NCBI GenBank assembly: GCA_947385425.1
Contig: CANDKY010000033.1
Location: 1-37,803, forward strand
DNA from: an uncultured Lachnospiraceae bacterium
GTDB lineage: Bacteria; Bacillota; Clostridia; Lachnospirales; Lachnospiraceae
DNA: 37,803 nt
Reading direction: 5' to 3'
Under the pieces are notes generated by a model, which made no database searches, was not told where the DNA came from, and saw nothing but the letters and a program-made list of their open reading frames with translations. A program made the position numbers and the translations under genes. Shown here one piece after another: positions 32,991 through 37,803 of this stretch (its first letter is position 1; each line of letters starts with the position of its first letter).

Positions 32991-35261
32991 ATGGCAAGAG
33001 AATTTAAAAACGGCTCCGTCATATGCCAGAGCGGCCAGCCAATCCAATCTTTAAATATGATCGCAAAAGGGACAGTACGCGCCGTATATCCCGGCACCGA
33101 ATTTTTCCTGGGCAAAGGGGACATCATAGGACTCTGCGCCCTGCAGCCCGGTTCCTACATTTTTACTTATATTGCTTCGGACGATGTCACCATCGCAACT
33201 TTTCCGTATAAAGAAGGGAAACTGACCTCCCTCCTTTCCCAAAAGCCGGACTTCGCCCAATTAATTGTAAAATCAGGTTTAAAACAGATGAAACATATCA
33301 TTGAGGCATACGAACTCTCCAAATACGACTGTGACAGCCTCTACCATTATCTGCTGGACAGTTATCAGGAATATGCCGCTTTCTGCGGACGCTATTCCAT
33401 CTCCCCGCGGCTGCTGCCAGCCCTGGAAACCATTACGCCGCTGGCTTTGGAGGAGGATATCCCCCAGTGGCTCATTGACCTGTATGAAAACATGTCGCCA
33501 ATCCTGCTTCCGGCGCTTTCCCACAGCAAGGCGCCGGTTCTGGATTTCGTCAACGGCCTCATGATGAGCATCAGCCAGACTGCGCACCATATTATGTCCG
33601 TCTGCCATATCATGCACGAATATAAGTCAGACATTTCCCGGCTGCTGATGAACGAAAACCGCCTGGACTTATTTGATTTATATATTTCGCTTTTTAAACG
33701 GATCGGCCATGACAAGGATGACTCCACTGCTGTTACGGCTGCTTTCAGCCGCATGATGCTCCATCTGGAAAGCATCGGTTCCATCGACCACACCCTGTAC
33801 GAGACAAGGGTGCGCGAATACAGGGAATTGTCCGCTGCTTTGGAAGCCAACGGCCTGGAAATGGCACAGGAGCAAAAGGCATCTGCCCCGGCCTCCAATA
33901 ACCTCAACGGTTCCCTGGACACCATCCTTGATTATGCAGACTGCGACGAAGAGACAAAGGCCGCATTCCGCAGACAGGTGGAAGAATACCGGCGCCAGAT
34001 TGACAAAAATGCCACGGACGATCCCAGCCGGAAACTCAGGCTGAACCTCACAAAATCGTTCTACCAGATATACCAGGGGGCATTCCGGGCCAGCCTGAAA
34101 GACTCCGACATCCCGACTGTATTGAAAATGTTCTTCCAGTTCGGCTACGTAGACGAAGAGCTTGCCGGAAAGGAAAATGCGGCGTACCTGTACTCCATTG
34201 CGGAAAATTTCCCTTCCTCTCCGGAAAACAACGTATATACCGCCTACGAATGGCTGAAAGCCATCCATGACGGGAAAAAAGAACCGAGCCGCAACGAATT
34301 TGACGCAGACTACACGGCATATATCCACGAATTGAAGACCACCGGCAAAATTACCGCCCAAAAAGAGCGGGAAATGGCAACCGACTGTTCGGAAAAAGTC
34401 CTGTTTGAGCTGACAAACATGTTCCCGCTGGTAAATAAAATCACCTTCGGCCGGCTGACTACCTTCTGCCCGGTCTTCTCCGAACACAACGTACTGAAAG
34501 ACCTGGAAAAAACCTTTGTGACAGCGGAGAAAACAAACAAAGCCCTGAGTGAAATCCGCGCCCTTGATTTCGGCGCCTATTACCGCGAAACCATTTATTC
34601 CAACCCGGAAAAAGGCATCGCGAAAGAAAATGTAAATGTGGAAATCCTGCCCGATATCATACTGATGCCCAATATCGGCATCCGCGGCGTCATGTGGCAG
34701 GAAATCGAAGGGAAACGCCGCACCACCCCGGCGCGTATAATGCTCTCCGTATTCCAGATGGAAGACCTGATGTCCATCATCGCAAGGCTGACCGGGGAAT
34801 TCCGTTGGGAAATGTGCAAACGTGTCCAGGGCGCCAGATGGAATGACCTCTCGGAGCCATCCCTTACAAGCGAATACTTTGACTACATCCAATTTTACAG
34901 AAAAAATAACTCCCTTACGCCGGAAGCAAAGGATAAAATCAAAGCAGCCATGCAGAAAGCCAAGAATAATTATAAAGAAATGTTTGTCCGTGACTACGTT
35001 ACATGGATTCTGTTCGAAGGCGCCGGTTCCCCCCGCCTGAACAAAGTGGCGCGGAATATCATTTTCACCTACTGCCCGTTTTCCAAAGCGGCGCGGGAAA
35101 AATTAAAGTCCAACCCTCTTTACAAAGAAATACTCGATCGCTACGATGTACGCAATGCCCAGAAACTGCATCACATGGATAACCTCTACCAGAAACTGCA
35201 GAAAACCGGCACGCCCATCCCGGATGAGATCGCTGTACAGCGCCGTTTCCTGGAAAGCTGA
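32991..35261 (+). CDS. Cyclic-nucleotide-binding-like domain fused to large unknown domain
   Basis: This 756-residue cytoplasmic protein has an excellent AGGAGG site. Residues 1 to about 90 fold like a Crp/CNMP jelly roll (FKNGSVICQSGQPIQSLNMI, KGTVRAVYPG, LGKGDIIGLCAL). The phosphate-binding cassette (usually a GE...R motif) is not recognisable, so nucleotide binding is doubtful. Instead of the Crp DNA-binding domain there are about 650 residues I cannot assign. They contain helical stretches, a DPSRKLRLNLTKSFYQIYQG segment, YYRETIYSNPEKGIAKENVN, and MPNIGIRGVMWQEIEGKRRT followed by GEFRWEMCKRVQGARWNDL. No HTH, signal or membrane helix is seen. It is single-gene, divergent from the hypothetical gene, and followed by a terminator. 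Confidence 0.8.
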   Translation: MAREFKNGSVICQSGQPIQSLNMIAKGTVRAVYPGTEFFLGKGDIIGLCALQPGSYIFTYIASDDVTIATFPYKEGKLTSLLSQKPDFAQLIVKSGLKQMKHIIEAYELSKYDCDSLYHYLLDSYQEYAAFCGRYSISPRLLPALETITPLALEEDIPQWLIDLYENMSPILLPALSHSKAPVLDFVNGLMMSISQTAHHIMSVCHIMHEYKSDISRLLMNENRLDLFDLYISLFKRIGHDKDDSTAVTAAFSRMMLHLESIGSIDHTLYETRVREYRELSAALEANGLEMAQEQKASAPASNNLNGSLDTILDYADCDEETKAAFRRQVEEYRRQIDKNATDDPSRKLRLNLTKSFYQIYQGAFRASLKDSDIPTVLKMFFQFGYVDEELAGKENAAYLYSIAENFPSSPENNVYTAYEWLKAIHDGKKEPSRNEFDADYTAYIHELKTTGKITAQKEREMATDCSEKVLFELTNMFPLVNKITFGRLTTFCPVFSEHNVLKDLEKTFVTAEKTNKALSEIRALDFGAYYRETIYSNPEKGIAKENVNVEILPDIILMPNIGIRGVMWQEIEGKRRTTPARIMLSVFQMEDLMSIIARLTGEFRWEMCKRVQGARWNDLSEPSLTSEYFDYIQFYRKNNSLTPEAKDKIKAAMQKAKNNYKEMFVRDYVTWILFEGAGSPRLNKVARNIIFTYCPFSKAAREKLKSNPLYKEILDRYDVRNAQKLHHMDNLYQKLQKTGTPIPDEIAVQRRFLES

Positions 35262-35282
35262 AAAAGGGAATAAATAACGGCT

Positions 35283-35319
35283 AAAAGCCCCGCAGCACAC
35301 TGGCTGCGGGGCTCTTTTA
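35283..35319 (+). terminator. Intrinsic terminator
   Basis: GCCCCGCAGC (35287-35296) and GCTGCGGGGC (35303-35312) form a perfect 10-bp stem followed by TCTTTTAT. An A-run on the left gives some function on the other strand, where the MFS gene ends. Confidence 0.88.
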
Positions 35320-35320
35320 T

Positions 35321-35406
35321 GCACAGGGGTGCGTAAGGAAATTAGCAGCTTTGCTGCACGCACCCCGCGCGGCGAGTAGGGGGAAAAGCCTCCCCTACTC
35401 GGTGAT
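35321..35406 (-). repeat. Structured repeat, inverted copy
   Basis: On the minus strand it reads as hairpin 1 (arms 35374-35383 and 35392-35400, GAGTAGGGG/CCCCTACTC) and then a GC-rich spacer. Next comes a stem (GGGGTGCGT/ACGCACCCC, 35366-35358 with 35334-35326) enclosing hairpin GCAGC-AAA-GCTGC and a TAATTTCCTT linker. Positions 35350-35400 are the exact reverse complement of 37753-37803. Confidence 0.85.
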
Positions 35407-35412
35407 ACACAA

Positions 35413-36783
35413 TTACCTCTTCTTCGCTTTCGCTTCCAACGCCTTATCCGTCGGCTTTACCAGCAGCAGGCAAATAGCCATCGCCGCGATATAAAGGACT
35501 AACGTAGCGTACAAAACAGTCTGGTATCCGGTCGGGTTCACGGTAATCATTTCCACCGTCCCGTCCGCCAGTTCATGCCCGATCTCAACCGGAGATCCGA
35601 AATGGTTTACAATCCAGGTTGCAAGCTGGTTCCCGGTAAGCCCTGCAAAACCCCATGCAGACAAAGTCAGGCCGTGGATTGCACTGATATTGCTCATTCC
35701 GTAATGATCGGACAAAAGCGTAGGCACATTGGAGAAACCGCCGCCGTACCCTGCATTCACCACGAAAATCAGGCACAATACCAATACGGTAAGAATCATA
35801 TTCCCGTTACCGTTCTTAATACCTCCCGTCACGATAATAATCCCTGTAAACGCGATGGAAAGAATAAATATCAGCTTATAAATCGTATTCCTGTCCTTCA
35901 TCGTATCCGCCCATGCGGAAAAACCAAGACGGCCGCCCGCATTGAAGACTGCGGAAACAGTGGAAATAATACCTGCCGCCCCTGCCAGGCCGATACATTT
36001 TACAATCATCTTCTCCTGGGAAATCAGAGCCAGGCCGCAAGTAATATTAATATAGAACATAAGCCAGATCCCGATATAATTTGTAACAGGCTTTGACTTG
36101 ATAACAGCCATCATGCTCTGGCCTTTTTCCTTTGTCTGGGGTTCGTGCCAGCCTTCCGGCTTCTTCAAAAGCAGATGCCCGGCAAACATCATGGCAAAAT
36201 ACACCACCGCCAGAATCAGGAACATCTTATAGATGCCCCCCTCTCCCAAGTTGTCAAGCATTGCCTGCATAATCGGGCTTGCGATAGCCTTTGCCGCACC
36301 GAAACCGGCAACCGCCAGCCCCGTTGCCAGGCCCTTCCTGTCCTCGAACCAAAGCATCAGCGTCTTAACCGGGGACAGATAACCGGTCCCGAGGCCAACA
36401 CCCATTATGAAGCCATAGCAGACATAAATGCCGAGCAATGCCAGCATACTGCCCTGATGGGAACCGCCGTAGTAAATAAAGAACCCGGTTCCGGCCATAC
36501 CTGCCGAAAAACAAATCGTGGCAAGCAGCGAAGACTTATGTATATCCTTCTCCACAACATTCCCCAGAAACGCAGCAGACATCCCCAGGAAAAAGATTGC
36601 GAAACTGAACGCCCATTCTGTCGCTCCTTTTGAAAACCCGATATAATCGGCAATCTCCTGACTGAAAATCGACCAACAGTAAACAGTACCGATACTGCAA
36701 TGCAGAAGCAATGCAGGAATAGCTGCGCGGAACCACTTATTGGAACGCCAGCCTTGTGTGTTTGTTCCCTTTCCTTTTCCCAT
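35413..36783 (-). CDS. MFS transporter, oxalate/formate antiporter (OFA)-like
   Basis: The 456-residue protein has about twelve hydrophobic helices. The family-typical beginning is AAIPALLLHCSIGTVYCWSI, and the first-half MFS loop region reads YVCYGFIMGVGLGTGYLSPV followed by WFEDRKGLATGLAVAGFGAA. The second half has FNAGGRLGFSAWADTMKDRN and the NAGYGGGFSNVPTLLSDHYG stretch. OFA members exchange small carboxylates such as oxalate and formate; some are of unknown substrate. Key oxalate-binding residues cannot be verified by eye. GAGGGAAAGTG precedes the ATG. A promoter lies about 80 bp upstream, divergent from the VanZ-like gene. Confidence 0.88.
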   Translation of the reverse strand: MGKGKGTNTQGWRSNKWFRAAIPALLLHCSIGTVYCWSIFSQEIADYIGFSKGATEWAFSFAIFFLGMSAAFLGNVVEKDIHKSSLLATICFSAGMAGTGFFIYYGGSHQGSMLALLGIYVCYGFIMGVGLGTGYLSPVKTLMLWFEDRKGLATGLAVAGFGAAKAIASPIMQAMLDNLGEGGIYKMFLILAVVYFAMMFAGHLLLKKPEGWHEPQTKEKGQSMMAVIKSKPVTNYIGIWLMFYINITCGLALISQEKMIVKCIGLAGAAGIISTVSAVFNAGGRLGFSAWADTMKDRNTIYKLIFILSIAFTGIIIVTGGIKNGNGNMILTVLVLCLIFVVNAGYGGGFSNVPTLLSDHYGMSNISAIHGLTLSAWGFAGLTGNQLATWIVNHFGSPVEIGHELADGTVEMITVNPTGYQTVLYATLVLYIAAMAICLLLVKPTDKALEAKAKKR

Positions 36784-37089
36784 AATTCACTTTCCCTCAA
36801 CCATTCTTTAGTTTTATCCGTCCCGGCATCCCTTTCCGTCCGTATACCGTCCCGGACGTATCTATTATAAACCATATATCCTCCGGATTCAATATTAAAA
36901 TATGAATTTCTTATAAGAGTCTGAAAGGGACTTTCAAACTTTTCCATAGAAATATTTTACAAAAACCAGGAAAAAGTGTATACTACTTTTAGCCCGATCC
37001 CGGGAACCGCAACCCCAATGGCGGCAGCCATTTTGCGGCAGCCTTTGTTTTCCGATAAAAAACAAATTGAAATTTATGAGGTGGATCCT
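36784..37089. promoter_or_regulatory. Divergent control region between MFS and VanZ-like genes
   Basis: This 306-bp gene-free stretch contains two promoters facing outward. For the MFS gene, TTGAAT (36892-36887) and TATAAT (36869-36864) are spaced 17 bp on the minus strand. For the VanZ-like gene, TTTACA (36956-36961) and TATACT (36979-36984) are spaced 17 bp. Between the two -35 boxes is the dyad TGAAAG-GGA-CTTTCA (36922-36936). The VanZ-side leader is about 100 nt and holds a short hairpin AATGGC-GGCA-GCCATT. No coding frame with a ribosome site is seen before 37090. Confidence 0.6.
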
Positions 37090-37629
37090 ATGAAATATTT
37101 CCTGATGTTTATCAAAAAGACACTGAGATACGTATTAAAACCGCTTTCCTTCGTGCCGGCAATCTTTGTTATGTACATGATTTTCCGCCTGTCCGCGCAG
37201 GACGGCGTCAGCAGCAGCCAGCTAAGCTACAAAGTCAGCAAAAAAATCGTCACTACCGCCGACCGCATACTGGATCTGGAATTTACACAGGAACAGATCA
37301 AGCATTGCTCCGACCGCATACACCGCTATGTCCGCAAGCTGGGCCATATTACGGAATACTTTATACTGGCGATATCCATTTCCTTCCCGCTGTATGTATA
37401 CAGGGTCCGCGGTTTTGCACTGATGCTTGTCGCCGGGCTGTTCTGCGTCGCTTTCGCCGGACTGGACGAATACCACCAATCTTTTGTAGCAGGCCGCGGG
37501 CCGTCCAAACGGGATGTAGCCATTGACAGTATCGGTATCTTCGCCGGCATTATCCTCGTCCGCATTGTAGGATGGACCGGCAGAATGACAATATTCCGGC
37601 CACTCGCCAATAAGAGGGCAGGGGAATGA
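37090..37629 (+). CDS. VanZ-like membrane protein
   Basis: The start is placed at ATG 37090, seven bases after GAGGTGG, giving 179 residues; the frame open from 36976 would have to begin at the predicted transcription start. The protein has four hydrophobic helices and the VanZ-family motifs: an early FRLSAQDG, a central RKLGHITEYFILAI, and AGLDEYHQSFVAGRGPSKRD followed by DSIGIFAGI. VanZ gives low-level teicoplanin resistance in enterococci, but most VanZ-like proteins have no known role, and no other glycopeptide-resistance gene is nearby. A perfect 13-bp hairpin overlaps the stop codon. Confidence 0.88.
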   Translation: MKYFLMFIKKTLRYVLKPLSFVPAIFVMYMIFRLSAQDGVSSSQLSYKVSKKIVTTADRILDLEFTQEQIKHCSDRIHRYVRKLGHITEYFILAISISFPLYVYRVRGFALMLVAGLFCVAFAGLDEYHQSFVAGRGPSKRDVAIDSIGIFAGIILVRIVGWTGRMTIFRPLANKRAGE

Positions 37630-37644
37630 GCTCCCCTGCCCTCT
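37613..37644 (+). terminator. Hairpin overlapping the VanZ-like stop codon
   Basis: AGAGGGCAGGGGA (37613-37625) and TCCCCTGCCCTCT (37632-37644) are exact complements with a 6-base loop that contains most of the TGA stop. No U-run follows. Confidence 0.65.
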
Positions 37645-37654
37645 GGCCTGCGCC

Positions 37655-37803
37655 TGTGCAATCGAGTAAGGAAGAGCCATCTTCCCCTACTCGCGCGCCG
37701 GGCACCCGTCAGCTCTTGCTGACATTTTTCCTTTGGGTGCCCGTGTGCAATCGAGTAGGGGAGGCTTTTCCCCCTACTCGCCGCGCGGGGTGCGTGCAGC
37801 AAA
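37655..37803 (+). repeat. Structured repeat, tandem copies (second truncated by window end)
   Basis: Copy A has hairpin GAGTAAGGAAG/CTTCCCCTACTC (37664-37692), then stem GGGCACCC/GGGTGCCC (37700-37707, 37735-37742) enclosing GTCAGC-TCTT-GCTGAC and an ATTTTTCCTTT linker. Copy B begins GTGTGCAATC at 37743, has hairpin 37753-37779 and enters its second stem before the window ends. Stem sequences differ between copies while pairing is kept. Confidence 0.85.

Noticed and set aside
33678..34892. 404-residue minus-strand open frame
   Set aside because: It is antisense to the cyclic-nucleotide-domain gene and Phe/Gly-rich in a way typical of shadow frames.
37090..37629. Glycopeptide-resistance gene
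   Set aside because: VanZ-like proteins are common in Firmicutes without any van operon, and no vanH/A/X or vanRS genes are present.

Overview
The window looks like chromosomal DNA from a spore-forming anaerobic Firmicute, most likely a Lachnospiraceae member. The evidence is a full-length spoIVA, a one-polypeptide clostridial-type PurL, Gram-positive lipoprotein signals on large solute-binding proteins, strong AGGAGG-type ribosome sites, and -35/-10 pairs spaced about 17 bp. I cannot name the genus. No rRNA, tRNA, CRISPR array or intact insertion sequence is visible.

Layout. (1) 1-1142: a nuclease/transposase C-terminal remnant, a maltose-type O-acetyltransferase and a MITE-like palindromic element. 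(2) 1149-14459, all minus strand: an unusual transport locus. In transcription order it encodes two giant solute-binding lipoproteins, a MalF-type and a MalG-type permease, a block of three tandem covarying hairpins, a long HlyD/MacA-type adaptor, a reduced MacB-like membrane protein, and a third giant solute-binding lipoprotein. No ABC ATPase is encoded, so any ATPase must be supplied from elsewhere. All three lipoproteins appear to join an N-terminal propeller-like half to a C-terminal solute-binding half. I consider this the best candidate for an undescribed system. (3) 14666-17167: spoIVA and a divergent AraC-type regulator. (4) 17190-18693: a toxin-antitoxin pair with an MqsR-like toxin and a zinc-finger/HTH/Panacea-like antitoxin, divergent from a two-gene ThrE-type amino-acid exporter (18910-20159).

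(5) 20237-25202, minus strand: a probable DUF1015-glgB-mscS operon, in which the branching enzyme carries an extra 170-residue charged repetitive tail. A small hypothetical gene is divergent from it. (6) 25771-32800, minus strand: a chemoreceptor, purL, a TetR regulator and a hypothetical gene whose last codons are tandemly duplicated. (7) 32991-35261: a 756-residue protein with a cyclic-nucleotide-binding-like N-terminus and a large unknown C-terminus. (8) 35413-37629: an OFA-type MFS transporter and a divergent VanZ-like protein, bracketed by inverted copies of a structured repeat whose stems covary.

The window is also rich in palindromic and tandem intergenic repeats. These include a dispersed GAGC(C/G)TGTTT-type repeat, 9-bp, 16-bp and 24-bp tandem arrays at gene ends, and two distinct families of covarying hairpins. 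All functional assignments rest on recognising sequence motifs by eye; no database search was run.
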